From positions 52,313-116,312 of the forward strand of contig JAFKFL010000026.1 in NCBI GenBank assembly GCA_017308235.1: 64,000 nt of DNA. Reading direction: 5' to 3'. Origin of the DNA: Alphaproteobacteria bacterium (lineage in GTDB: Bacteria; Pseudomonadota; Alphaproteobacteria; Reyranellales; Reyranellaceae). The position numbers and the translations under genes were made by a program. The notes below the pieces were generated by a model. The model saw only the letters and a list, made by a program, of their open reading frames with translations. It had not been told where the DNA came from and searched no databases. Shown here in pieces: positions 8,118-16,296 of the stretch. The number at the start of each line of letters is the position of its first letter. The stretch's first letter is position 1.

Positions 8118-8139
8118 ATGACTTGGCCGACGAAAGGCG

Positions 8140-8712
8140 TCAGGCGCGGCGCTTCAGCGCCAGGCCCATGGCGATCCAGCCGCTGCCGAGGAAGATAAGG
8201 TCGATGCCGAGGAACATGCCGAGCACGTAGAAGCTCGATACCGGCCACTGGCCGACGATGACCAGACCGAGGAAGAAGGTGACGAGGCCGGAGAAGACGA
8301 CCCAGCCCCAGGGCGTGCCGTGCTTCATCTGCGTCGCGAGGAAGATGCGCAGGAGGCCCGACACAATCAGCGCCGCGCCCAATAGCAATGTCAGGATGGT
8401 CGCGGCCGCGAACGGGTTCTGCAGGCAGATGAGGCCTGCCACGACATAGAGGATGCCCAGCAGAAGCCAGAAGGCGAAGCGGCCCCAGCTGCGCACGCCA
8501 AAGGCCGCGATGATCTCCACCACGCCGACCAGCATCATCATCACGCCGACAATGATGATGGCCGAGACAGTTGCCATGGCGACGCTGCCGAGCGCGATGA
8601 TCCCCGCGATCAGCGCGATCACGCCGAAGGCCACGATCCATCCCCACTTGGCTCGTAATGCGTGCATGCCCGCGCCCAGGCTGTGCGGGCCGGAATTGTC
8701 CGTTGCCGTCAT
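8140..8712 (-). CDS. HdeD-family membrane protein (DUF308)
   Basis: The 190-residue protein has six predicted membrane segments arranged as three hairpins, as in HdeD, the acid-resistance membrane protein of E. coli. Examples are WIVAFGVIALIAGIIALG and GRFAFWLLLGILYVVAGLI. HdeD-type proteins are linked to acid stress at high cell density, but the mechanism is not known. It converges with the FUSC gene (22 bases between the ends) and is divergent from the Nudix gene. Confidence 0.85.
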   Translation of the reverse strand: MTATDNSGPHSLGAGMHALRAKWGWIVAFGVIALIAGIIALGSVAMATVSAIIIVGVMMMLVGVVEIIAAFGVRSWGRFAFWLLLGILYVVAGLICLQNPFAAATILTLLLGAALIVSGLLRIFLATQMKHGTPWGWVVFSGLVTFFLGLVIVGQWPVSSFYVLGMFLGIDLIFLGSGWIAMGLALKRRA

Positions 8713-8798
8713 GATCGCCTCCTCAGTGCGGAACTGGCGGTGCGGAGTATATGACGGCGTCGATGGCAGAGTCTCATCGACTATGTGACAATGATCCC

Positions 8799-9641
8799 AT
8801 GAACGACACGCCCCGCAAGCAACCGTCGCCGCCGCGTCCTGCCACTACCGTCCTGCTGTTGCGTCCATCGGAAACCGGCAATTCAGCGGCGCCGCTCGAA
8901 GTCTTCATGGTCGTGCGTCACCACGAGATCGATTCTTTCTCCGGTGCGCTGGTCTTCCCGGGCGGCAAGGTGGAGGAAGCCGACGGCGATACGCGCTTGC
9001 GGGCTCGTTGCAGCGGCGCCGACGCCGTCACGGACGACGAGCTGAAGTTCCGGGTCGCCGGCGTGCGTGAGGCGTTCGAGGAATGCGGTATCCTGCTGGC
9101 GCGCAAGCGCGGACAAAAGGCGCTGATCGGTGCGGCCGACCTCGAGGGAACCGAGGCATGCTGGCGCACCAAGCTCGCCAAGGATGAGGCGAGCATCGTC
9201 GATCTCGTGGAGGCCGAGCAGCTCGAGCTTGCGATCGACCTCATGACGCCGTTCGCGCACTGGATCACGCCTACCTTCGTACCCAAGCGCTTCGACACCT
9301 GGTTCTTCCTCGCCGAGGCGCCACAGGACCAGATCGCACTGCACGACGGATCTGAGTCGGTGGACTCGGTCTGGATCGGCGCGCAAACGGCGATCGACGA
9401 GGCCAAGGCCGGCAAGCACACGCTGGTGCATCCGACGCACAAGAACCTCGAGCTGCTGGCCGAAGGCGGTACGGTCGCGGGCGCGCTCGCACAAGCGGCC
9501 AAGCGCAAGATCGTGACGGTCCTGCCGTGGGTCGAGACCCGTGACGGCAAGCGCTTCCTGCACATCCCGGAGGGGGCAGGCTATCGCAATCTGGTGCGCG
9601 AGATGCCGCCTCCTGGTGTTGTTCCGCAAGTCGGAAGATAG
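8799..9641 (+). CDS. Nudix hydrolase with split Nudix box (NUDT19-like)
   Basis: The 280-residue protein has both halves of the Nudix box, GGKVEEAD (residues 55-62) and REAFEECG (90-97). About 27 residues lie between them instead of the usual short loop. The same inserted box is typical of NUDT19/NUDT7-type CoA diphosphatases, which split CoA or acyl-CoA into phosphopantetheine and 3',5'-ADP. That activity would fit the CoA-metabolism genes directly downstream. The start chosen is MNDTPRK at 8799; a longer frame has no ribosome-binding site. Confidence 0.8.
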   Translation: MNDTPRKQPSPPRPATTVLLLRPSETGNSAAPLEVFMVVRHHEIDSFSGALVFPGGKVEEADGDTRLRARCSGADAVTDDELKFRVAGVREAFEECGILLARKRGQKALIGAADLEGTEACWRTKLAKDEASIVDLVEAEQLELAIDLMTPFAHWITPTFVPKRFDTWFFLAEAPQDQIALHDGSESVDSVWIGAQTAIDEAKAGKHTLVHPTHKNLELLAEGGTVAGALAQAAKRKIVTVLPWVETRDGKRFLHIPEGAGYRNLVREMPPPGVVPQVGR

Positions 9642-9764
9642 TTCCGTTTTCCGGGCAGCCATGCCCAAAACCGGCTCGCCCCTCGCGGGCTGGCGCGCTA
9701 AGACCAAATGAACAACCGTTCACGCGCCGGCTTCCTCGGCCGGCCAGCTGGAGGAAGAAAACGA

Positions 9765-11210
9765 ATGGTCGGGATCGTGGCTTACGGAGCCTATGTGCCG
9801 CGCCTGCGGCTCAGCCGTCAGGCGGTGTACGACGCCAACAAATGGTTCGCCGGCGGCCTGCGCGGCCTCGCCAAGGGCGAGCGCTCCATGGCCAACTGGG
9901 ACGAGGACTCGATCACGATGGCGGTCGAGGCCTCGCGAGATTGCCTGACGAGTCACAAGGCCGAGGACGTCCGCTCGCTCTATTTCGCCTCGACCACGCA
10001 TCCCTTCAAGGATCGCCAGAACGCCGGCGTGATCGGCACCGCGCTCTCGATCGAGCAGAACCTGCTCGCATCCGATGTCGGCGGGTCGCAGAAGGCGGGG
10101 ACCTCGGCGCTGATCGCGGGCCTCAATGCTTCGAAGAACGGCGGCGGACCGGCGCTGGTCGCGGCGGCCGACAAGCGCATGGCGCGCGTGGCTTCGTCCA
10201 ATGAGCTGAACTACGGCGATGGCGCGGCGGCGCTGCTTTGCGGCACCGAGAACGTGATCGCCAAGCTGGTGGGCCATCATTCGGTGTCGATGGACTTTGT
10301 CGACCACTTCCGCGGCGACGAGACCGACTTCGACTATGGCTGGGAAGAGCGCTGGATCCGCGACGAGGGCTATTCGAAGATCGTGCCGCCCGCGATCAAG
10401 GCGGCACTGGCCGCCTGCAAGCTCAAGGGTAGCGACATCACCCACTTCATCATGCCGAGCTTGATGCCGGCCGTCCCGAAGCAGATGGCCAAGATCTGCG
10501 GCATCGGCGAGGGCTCGGTACGCGACCTTTTGGGCGCCAACCTCGGCGACACCGGCGCGGCGCATGCGCTGGTGATGCTGGTCGATGCGCTCGAGACCGC
10601 GAAGGCTGGCGACAAGATCATGGTCGTGGCGTTCGGGCAGGGTGTCGATATCCTGGTATTCGAGGTCACGGCCGAGAACGCCAAGCTGCCCAAGCGCAAG
10701 GGCCTGTCGGGCTGGATGGCGCGCCGGAAGGAAGAGAAGAACTACATGAAGTTCCTCGCCTTCAACGAGATGCTGCCGATCGAGAAGGGCATGCGCGCGG
10801 AGTTCGACAAGAAGACCGCGCTCTCGGTTCTGTGGCGCAAGCGCGACATGATCTACGGGCTGGTCGGCGGCAAGTGCAAGGTGTGCGGCACCGTGCAGTT
10901 CCCGAGGAGCCAGGTCTGCGTCAATCCCAACTGCCACGCGGTGGATAGCCAGGAGCCGTACGCCATGGCGGGGCTCGAGGCGTCGGTGATGTCCTTCACC
11001 GCCGACTCGCTCACCTATTCGCCCGATCCGCCGGCCTATTACGGCATGATCACTTTCCCCGAGGGCGGCCGCTTCATGGCCGACTTCACGGACAGCGACA
11101 AGGAACAGGTGAAGGTCGGCACCAAGATGCGCATGACCTTCCGCATCCGCGACAACGACACCATGCGCGGCGGCTTCAAGCGCTACTTCTGGAAGGCGGC
11201 GCCGGTTTGA
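9765..11210 (+). CDS. HMG-CoA-synthase-like protein fused to Zn-ribbon/OB-fold (DUF35) domain
   Basis: The 481-residue product joins a thiolase-fold domain of the HMG-CoA synthase/KAS III type (about residues 1-320) to a C-terminal DUF35 part. The latter has a zinc ribbon with Cys371, Cys374, Cys385 and Cys390, and an OB-fold. Where condensing enzymes carry the catalytic Cys, this one reads DVGGSQKAGTSAL (104-116), so the nucleophile appears absent. Comparable partners form complexes with thiolases, as in archaeal acetoacetyl-CoA thiolase/HMGCS/DUF35, PhlACB and BbsAB. The next gene encodes such a thiolase. I start at ATG 9765, after GAGGAAG. Confidence 0.85.
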   Translation: MVGIVAYGAYVPRLRLSRQAVYDANKWFAGGLRGLAKGERSMANWDEDSITMAVEASRDCLTSHKAEDVRSLYFASTTHPFKDRQNAGVIGTALSIEQNLLASDVGGSQKAGTSALIAGLNASKNGGGPALVAAADKRMARVASSNELNYGDGAAALLCGTENVIAKLVGHHSVSMDFVDHFRGDETDFDYGWEERWIRDEGYSKIVPPAIKAALAACKLKGSDITHFIMPSLMPAVPKQMAKICGIGEGSVRDLLGANLGDTGAAHALVMLVDALETAKAGDKIMVVAFGQGVDILVFEVTAENAKLPKRKGLSGWMARRKEEKNYMKFLAFNEMLPIEKGMRAEFDKKTALSVLWRKRDMIYGLVGGKCKVCGTVQFPRSQVCVNPNCHAVDSQEPYAMAGLEASVMSFTADSLTYSPDPPAYYGMITFPEGGRFMADFTDSDKEQVKVGTKMRMTFRIRDNDTMRGGFKRYFWKAAPV

Positions 11211-11216
11211 TGCGTG

Positions 11217-11266
11217 GTGTCATCCTGAGCGCAGCGAAGGATCCTTCGCTTCGCTCAGGATGACAC
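11217..11266. repeat. Palindromic repeat, TCATCCTGAGC family
   Basis: A near-perfect 50-base palindrome centred on ggatcc, with arms starting gtgtcatcctgagcg. It lies seven bases after the HMGS-like stop codon and upstream of the thiolase start. It is the most compact member of the family in this window. Confidence 0.88.
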
Positions 11267-11310
11267 GGCTAAGGTATTCTAGAGTTCCACCCTCACCAAG
11301 GAGACCTGCA

Positions 11311-12510
11311 ATGGCTCGTGGTATCAAGGACAAGGTCGCCATTCTCGGCATGGGTTGCTCCAAGTTCGGCGAACGCTGGGACAGCGGCGCCGAGGAGCTG
11401 ATGCTCGAGTCGTACAAGGAGTGCATCGCCGACGCCGGCATCGACGCCAAGCAGCTCAACGCTGCCTGGTTCTCGACCGCGATTGACGAGGTGCATGTTG
11501 GCAAGTCGGGCATTCCGCTCTCGACCACGCTGCGTCTGCCCAACATCCCGGTGACACATGTCGAGAACATGTGCGCGTCGGGTACCGAGGCCTTCCGCGG
11601 CGCCTGCTACGCCGTGGCGTCGGGTGCGGCCGACTTCGCACTGGCGCTGGGTGTCGAGAAGCTGAAGGACACCGGCTACGGCGGCCTGCCGGGCGGCCGC
11701 GGCGGCCCGCTGCAGGCGCTGTGGAGCGCCAACGGCACGGCCCCGGGCAACTTCGCCCAGCTCGCGACCGCCTACATGGCCGCGCACGGTGTCTCGGGCG
11801 AGGACCTCAAGAAGGCGATCGGCCACGTCTCGTGGAAGAGCCATCAGAACGGCGCCAAGAACCCGAAGGCGCATCTGCAGAAGGCGGTCGAGATGGACAC
11901 CATCCTGAACGCGCCGATGATCGCCTCGCCGCTCGGCCTATTCGACTGCTGCGGCGTGTCCGACGGTGCGGCGGCCGCGATCGTGACCACGCCCGAGATC
12001 GCGAAGTCGCTCGGCAAGCACAACATCGTCAGCGTCAAGGCGCTGCAGCTCTCCGTCTCCAACGGCTCGGAGTCGGGCCACAACTCGTGGGACGGCAGCT
12101 ACTTCCACACCACGCGGATCGCTTCGAAGAAGGCCTACGAGGAGGCCGGCATCAAGAACCCGCGCGACGAAGTCTCGATGTTCGAGGTGCACGACTGCTT
12201 CTCGGTGACCGAGCTCGTCACCATGGAAGACCTGCACATCTCCGAGACCGGCAAGGGCTGGAAGGACGTGCTAGACGGCTTCTATGACGCCGACGGCAAG
12301 ATCCCGTGCCAGATCGATGGTGGGTTGAAGTGCTTCGGCCATCCGATCGGCGCCTCGGGCCTGCGCATGCTCTACGAGATGTACCTGCAGTTCCAGGGCC
12401 GGGCCGGCGCACGCCAGCTCAAGGACCCGAAGATCGGCATGACGCACAACCTCGGCGGCGCGCCGCGCGAGAACGTCTCGAGCGTGGCCATCGTCGGCCG
12501 CTTCGAGTAA
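11311..12510 (+). CDS. Thiolase (SCP-x/acetyl-CoA acetyltransferase-like)
   Basis: The 399-residue thiolase carries Cys88 in VENMCASGTEA as acyl-accepting nucleophile, His294-Asp-Cys296 in EVHDCFS, and His344 in CFGHPIGASG. These complete a Cys-His-His/Cys active site. It belongs to the SCP2-thiolase branch, which often works with a separate OB-fold partner that positions CoA; that partner is fused to the gene just upstream. It probably cleaves a beta-ketoacyl-CoA or catalyses the reverse condensation. GAGAC precedes the ATG at 11311. Confidence 0.9.
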   Translation: MARGIKDKVAILGMGCSKFGERWDSGAEELMLESYKECIADAGIDAKQLNAAWFSTAIDEVHVGKSGIPLSTTLRLPNIPVTHVENMCASGTEAFRGACYAVASGAADFALALGVEKLKDTGYGGLPGGRGGPLQALWSANGTAPGNFAQLATAYMAAHGVSGEDLKKAIGHVSWKSHQNGAKNPKAHLQKAVEMDTILNAPMIASPLGLFDCCGVSDGAAAAIVTTPEIAKSLGKHNIVSVKALQLSVSNGSESGHNSWDGSYFHTTRIASKKAYEEAGIKNPRDEVSMFEVHDCFSVTELVTMEDLHISETGKGWKDVLDGFYDADGKIPCQIDGGLKCFGHPIGASGLRMLYEMYLQFQGRAGARQLKDPKIGMTHNLGGAPRENVSSVAIVGRFE

Positions 12511-12524
12511 CGCGCTCAGTCGTG

Positions 12525-12565
12525 AACCCTCTCTCTGGCTGCAGTCGGAGAGAGGGTTTTTCTTT
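12525..12565 (+). terminator. Rho-independent terminator
   Basis: An 11-bp stem (12525-12535 with 12548-12558, aaccctctctc/gagagagggtt) around a 12-base loop runs into a T-rich tail. It follows the thiolase stop codon by 15 bases and precedes the MaoC start by 25 bases. It would end or attenuate transcription inside what looks like one pathway operon. Confidence 0.8.
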
Positions 12566-12589
12566 CAAGACAACGGAGGAAACCGGCCC

Positions 12590-13051
12590 ATGCAGCTCGA
12601 CAAGAAGCTTATCGGCCATACGTTCAAGCCCTTCACGACCACGGTCGAGGCCGGCAAGATCCGGCTGTTCTGCAAGGCCATCGGCGAAGAGGATCCGATC
12701 TACGTCGACGAGGCAGCGGCCAAGAAGGCGGGCTATCGCGCCATTCCCGCGCCGCCCACTTTCCTCACTGCCGTCACCAACGACGATCCCGACAAGGGCG
12801 GGCTGCTGAGGCTACTCAACGTCGATATCGGCCTGATCCTGCACGGCGAGCAGCACTACGAATATCTCGCGCCGGTCCATGTCGGCGACAAGATTACCTG
12901 CCAGCAGAAGGTGGTCGACATCTACGACAAGAAGGGCGGCGCGCTCTGGTTCGTGGTGTCGGAGACCGAGCTCAAGGATCAGGCGGGCAAGCCGGTGGCC
13001 AAGGCCAAGGGCATCACTGTCGTGCGCAACCCAGACGCGGCCAAGAAGTGA
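12590..13051 (+). CDS. MaoC-N / FAS1-like dehydratase domain protein
   Basis: The 153-residue hotdog-fold protein opens with LIGHTFKPFTTTVEAGKIRLFCKAIGEEDPIYVDEAAAKKAGY, the typical MaoC_dehydrat_N beginning. A PPTFLTAV segment and a HYEYLAPVHVGD strand pair follow. In this family such subunits often lack the catalytic dyad and pair with a catalytic MaoC partner, here the gene directly downstream. The pair would hydrate an enoyl-CoA to a 3-hydroxyacyl-CoA. The gap to that partner is ten bases. Confidence 0.85.
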   Translation: MQLDKKLIGHTFKPFTTTVEAGKIRLFCKAIGEEDPIYVDEAAAKKAGYRAIPAPPTFLTAVTNDDPDKGGLLRLLNVDIGLILHGEQHYEYLAPVHVGDKITCQQKVVDIYDKKGGALWFVVSETELKDQAGKPVAKAKGITVVRNPDAAKK

Positions 13052-13061
13052 GGGAGGAAAG

Positions 13062-13484
13062 ATGACGACCGCTCCCAAGTTCGATCAGCTCAAGGTCGGC
13101 GACACGCTGCCGCCGCTCAAGCTGGCGCCGATCAGCCGCCACCAGCTCGCGCTCTATTGCGGCGGCTCGGGCGATCACAACCCGATCCATGTCGACATCG
13201 ACTTCGCGAAGAAGTTCGGATTCAAGGACGTGTTCGCCCACGGCATGCTGTCGATGGCGTTTCTCGGCCGCCTCGTCACCTCCTGGGTGCCGCAGACGCA
13301 GGTGCGCAAGCTCGGTACGCGCTTCACCTCGATCACCTGGGTCGGCGACACCATCACGGTGAGCGGCAAGGTCACGGGCAAGCGTGAGGAGGGCGGCCAG
13401 AAGCTGGTCGACCTCGAGGTCAAGTGCACGAACCAGAACGGCCAGGACACGCTGCAGGGCGACGCCACGGTGGCGCTGAACTAG
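13062..13484 (+). CDS. MaoC-family enoyl-CoA hydratase
   Basis: The 140-residue hotdog protein has the hydratase-2 motif GDHNPIHVD (Asp and His dyad), followed by AHGMLSMAF. It is the likely catalytic member of a pair with the MaoC-N protein at 12590. The ribosome-binding site AGGGAGGAAAG lies right before the ATG at 13062. Reaction by family: (R)-specific hydration of 2-enoyl-CoA. A copy of the GGACCGCG palindrome follows its stop codon. Confidence 0.87.
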   Translation: MTTAPKFDQLKVGDTLPPLKLAPISRHQLALYCGGSGDHNPIHVDIDFAKKFGFKDVFAHGMLSMAFLGRLVTSWVPQTQVRKLGTRFTSITWVGDTITVSGKVTGKREEGGQKLVDLEVKCTNQNGQDTLQGDATVALN

Positions 13485-13488
13485 TCAG

Positions 13489-13568
13489 TTGGACCGCGAG
13501 CGTCCCGCTCGCTTCTCCGGCGCATTCACATGCGCCTTGAGCGAGCGGGACGCTCGCGGTCCGGAAGA
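13489..13568. repeat. Palindromic repeat, GGACCGCG family, copy C
   Basis: Perfect 23-bp arms lie at 13491-13513 and 13540-13562, sharing the ttggaccgcg and cgcggtccggaagaa ends with copies A and B. The centre holds its own small hairpin (ggcgcat / atgcgcc). The inner arm sequence differs from the other copies, yet both arms stay complementary. Confidence 0.9.
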
Positions 13569-13583
13569 AAGAAGGAGAGACAG

Positions 13584-14408
13584 ATGGGTCAGATGGACGG
13601 CAAGGTCGCGATCGTTACTGGGTCGGGGCGCGGCATCGGCAAGGAGATCGCGCTGCGCCTGGTGCGGGACGGCGCCAAGGTGGTGATCAACGACATCGAC
13701 GAGGCGCCGGCCAAGGAGACCATCGCCGAGATCGTGAAGATGGGCGGCAAGGCGGTGGCCTGCACCGGCGACGTCGCCAAGCCCGACTTCGGCGACCGCA
13801 TCGTCAAGACCGCCGTCGACGCCTTCGGCGACTGCCATGTCGTGGTGAACAATGCCGGTTACACCTGGGACTCGGTCATCCAGAAGATGAGCGACGAGCA
13901 GTGGTACGCCATCCTCGACGTCCATCTCACCGCGCCGTTCCGCGTCCTGCGTGCCTTCCAGCAACACTTCAAGGGCGCGGTCGAGAAAGAACGCGCCGAG
14001 GGCAAGCGCATCGTGCGCAAGGTGGTGAACATCTCCTCGACCTCGGGCGTGAACGGCAATGCCGGCCAGTCGAACTACTCGGCCGGCAAGGCGGGCATCG
14101 TCGGCCTCACCAAGACGCTGGCCAAGGAGTTCGGCCGCTACGACGTCACGGTGAACGCCGTCGCCTTCGGCTACATCCAGACGCGCCTCACCAAGCCCCT
14201 GAGCCAGGGCGAGGCAGGCGAGATCGAGGTCCAGGGCCGCAAGGTCAAGATCGGCGTACAGGGTGGCCGCATCGCCGCGATGAACCAGATGATCCCGCTT
14301 GGTCGCGGCGGCTTGCCGGAAGAGGCCGCAGGCTCGGTCTATCTCTTCTGCAGCCCCGACAGCGACTATGTCAGCGGCCAGTGCCTGGTGGTGAACGGCG
14401 GCCTCTGA
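13584..14408 (+). CDS. Short-chain dehydrogenase (3-hydroxyacyl-CoA dehydrogenase type)
   Basis: The 274-residue SDR has the cofactor loop TGSGRGIG (residues 12-19), NNAG, the Ser of NISSTSG, and the catalytic YSAGK (Tyr165, Lys169). An insertion of about 35 residues before the C terminus resembles the 17-beta-HSD4-type dehydrogenases that oxidise 3-hydroxyacyl-CoA. With the upstream thiolase and hydratase pair it would complete hydration, oxidation and thiolysis. The start follows GAAGGAGAG. The 3' end overlaps the convergent AraC gene by 38 bases. Confidence 0.88.
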   Translation: MGQMDGKVAIVTGSGRGIGKEIALRLVRDGAKVVINDIDEAPAKETIAEIVKMGGKAVACTGDVAKPDFGDRIVKTAVDAFGDCHVVVNNAGYTWDSVIQKMSDEQWYAILDVHLTAPFRVLRAFQQHFKGAVEKERAEGKRIVRKVVNISSTSGVNGNAGQSNYSAGKAGIVGLTKTLAKEFGRYDVTVNAVAFGYIQTRLTKPLSQGEAGEIEVQGRKVKIGVQGGRIAAMNQMIPLGRGGLPEEAAGSVYLFCSPDSDYVSGQCLVVNGGL

Positions 14409-15207
14409 CCTTCGTCAGCGCCGCCCAGCGGCCGGGCGTGAGGCCGAAGCGGTTGGAGAAGTGGCGGGTGAGGTGGCTTTGGTCGGCGAAGCCGGTCGCC
14501 GCGGCGACCGCCGACAGAGGTTCGCCGCGCGCGATCAGCGTTTGCGCGCGGGCCAGCCGACGCCCGACCTGGAAGCGGTGTGGTGACGTACCGAAGGCGG
14601 TGCGGAAGTGGCGAGCGAGCGAGAAGCGGTCGAGCCCAGTCACCGATTCGAGTTCCTCCGAAGCGACCGTGCGCGGCGCCTCCGCAATCAGAAAGTCGCG
14701 GGCGCGCTCCACGGCCTTGTGTGAGGTGACCGTCTTCTTTGCATTCGGTGCGGCATCGCTGCGTGCAGCCAAGAACTCCGCGAGCCGCGCCACGATCGCG
14801 TCGACCGCCAGCGGCTCCAATGGGCGCGGGAAGTCGGCGAAGGATTCGCGCAAGACCGCGGCAAGGTTGGAATCGTCGGCGACGACGTCGGGAACATAAG
14901 GCGCGGCGGCACCGTCGAGCGCGGCGCTGACGGCGGCCGGATCGACATAGAGCATGCGATAGGCGAAGCCGTCCGGAACGCCCGCGTGGCCGTCGTGCGC
15001 CTCGTCGGGATGCAGCACCATGACCTGGCCGGCGTGGCTGGTGCGCAGTGCGCCGCGATAATGGAACGACTGGGCGCCGCTGAGCGTCAGGCCCACACCG
15101 TAGGTCTCGTGGCGGTGCAGATCGTAGGCGTGGCCGCCGAACTGGGCCGAGAGGCGCTGCAGTCCATCGCGCGGCGTGTCGAAGCGGATCTCGTCGGACT
15201 GGGTCAT
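14371..15207 (-). CDS. AraC-family transcriptional regulator
   Basis: This 278-residue regulator has an N-terminal cupin-like ligand domain (HRHETYGVGLTLSG, then HPDEAHDGHAG). The C-terminal double helix-turn-helix includes GLDRFSLARHFRTAFGTSPHRFQVGRRLARA and GFADQSHLTRHFSNRFGLTPGRW. The ATG at 15207 (MTQSDEIRF) is preferred over a GTG six codons upstream. It converges on and overlaps the SDR of the CoA pathway, so control of that pathway is possible but unproven. The ligand is unknown. Confidence 0.88.
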   Translation of the reverse strand: MTQSDEIRFDTPRDGLQRLSAQFGGHAYDLHRHETYGVGLTLSGAQSFHYRGALRTSHAGQVMVLHPDEAHDGHAGVPDGFAYRMLYVDPAAVSAALDGAAAPYVPDVVADDSNLAAVLRESFADFPRPLEPLAVDAIVARLAEFLAARSDAAPNAKKTVTSHKAVERARDFLIAEAPRTVASEELESVTGLDRFSLARHFRTAFGTSPHRFQVGRRLARAQTLIARGEPLSAVAAATGFADQSHLTRHFSNRFGLTPGRWAALTKVRGRRSPPGTGR

Positions 15208-15268
15208 TTCAGGTCGGGTTGTCACGAACGTTCAAGACCGGGGCGTCATCCTGCCCGATATGGGGAGC

Positions 15269-15679
15269 ATGATCTACGATACCAAGCTTGCCCTGGTCCT
15301 GCGGCAGGATCTTGCTGGCTGGCAGCTCGCAAATGTCGCGGCCTTCCTGACCGGGGGCCTTGCCGGCACGATTCCCGGGCTGATCGGCGAGCCTTACTGC
15401 GATTCTGCCGGCCGATTTTACAGTGCGCTCGTGCGCGAACCGGTGTTCGTCTACGGCGCCACGCTCGAGGAGTTGCGCCGAACGCACCAGCGCGCGCTCA
15501 CGCGCTCGCTTCGACCCGCGATCTATATCGGACGCATGTTCGAGACCAACAACGATGTCGACAACCGCGCCGCCGTCGCCGAAGCGCCGGCCGATGCGCT
15601 CGACCTCGTGGGCGTCGGCATCCACGCCCCGCGCAAGATCGTCGACAAGGTGACCCATGGGTTGAAGTTTCTGACGTAG
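15269..15679 (+). CDS. DUF2000 family protein
   Basis: The 136-residue protein matches the DUF2000 pattern: LVLRQDLAGWQLANVAAFLTGGLAG at the start, IGEPYCDSAGRFY in the middle, and a C-terminal VGVGIHAPRKIVDKVTHGLKFL. Some members are thought to have a peptidyl-tRNA-hydrolase-like fold; the function is unknown. ATG occurs at 15260 and 15269 and neither has a well placed ribosome-binding site, so the start is uncertain by three codons. It is divergent from the AraC gene. Confidence 0.8.
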   Translation: MIYDTKLALVLRQDLAGWQLANVAAFLTGGLAGTIPGLIGEPYCDSAGRFYSALVREPVFVYGATLEELRRTHQRALTRSLRPAIYIGRMFETNNDVDNRAAVAEAPADALDLVGVGIHAPRKIVDKVTHGLKFLT

Positions 15680-15751
15680 GCCGACGGCTGGTCCGGCGGC
15701 GCACGATGTCTAGAATGCGCGGCGCCACGAGCCGTCGAAAGGACCCCAACC

Positions 15752-16204
15752 ATGAGCGCGATTGCCGAAGCCACACCCCCTGGTGTCGTGATCGTCGAGG
15801 ACAGCGACGCGGGGCCGCTTGCGGAGACGGTTCGCAGTGGCGTTCATGTCCTGCGCGCCGACGAACCTGTCGGCAATGGCGGGAACGACACGGGGCCCAG
15901 TCCCTATGATTATCTGCTCGCTGCGTTGGGATCCTGCACGGCGATGACGCTGCGCATGTATGCGCGCATGAAGAAGCTGCCGCTGCAGAAGGTCACGGTG
16001 CGCCTCAAGCACGAGAAGATCCACGCGACCGACTGTGCCGAATGCGAGACCAAAGAGGGAAAGATCGACCGCATCGAGCGGCTGATCGAGCTCGAAGGTC
16101 CCTTGAGCGACGAGCAACGCCAGCGGCTGCTGGAGATCGCCAACCGCTGCCCGGTCCATCGCACGCTGAGCTCGGAAATCTCCATTCCGACACGTCTCGC
16201 CTAG
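15752..16204 (+). CDS. OsmC/Ohr-family peroxidase-like protein
   Basis: The 150-residue OsmC-fold protein has the two redox cysteines expected of thiol-dependent peroxidases, Cys62 in LGSCTAMTL and Cys133 in NRCPVHRTL. An extra CAEC pair (Cys95, Cys98) lies in a segment typical of the short OsmC subgroup. It likely reduces organic hydroperoxides or acts on sulfur compounds in the cytosol. It appears monocistronic. Confidence 0.88.
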   Translation: MSAIAEATPPGVVIVEDSDAGPLAETVRSGVHVLRADEPVGNGGNDTGPSPYDYLLAALGSCTAMTLRMYARMKKLPLQKVTVRLKHEKIHATDCAECETKEGKIDRIERLIELEGPLSDEQRQRLLEIANRCPVHRTLSSEISIPTRLA

Positions 16205-16296
16205 AGTGGATGACGATCGGTCAGCGATTACGCCCGACGTAATTGTGTGGGCCTCGCCGATCTCCGACGCTTCGTCCAACAGCGACGGAGGGTGCG

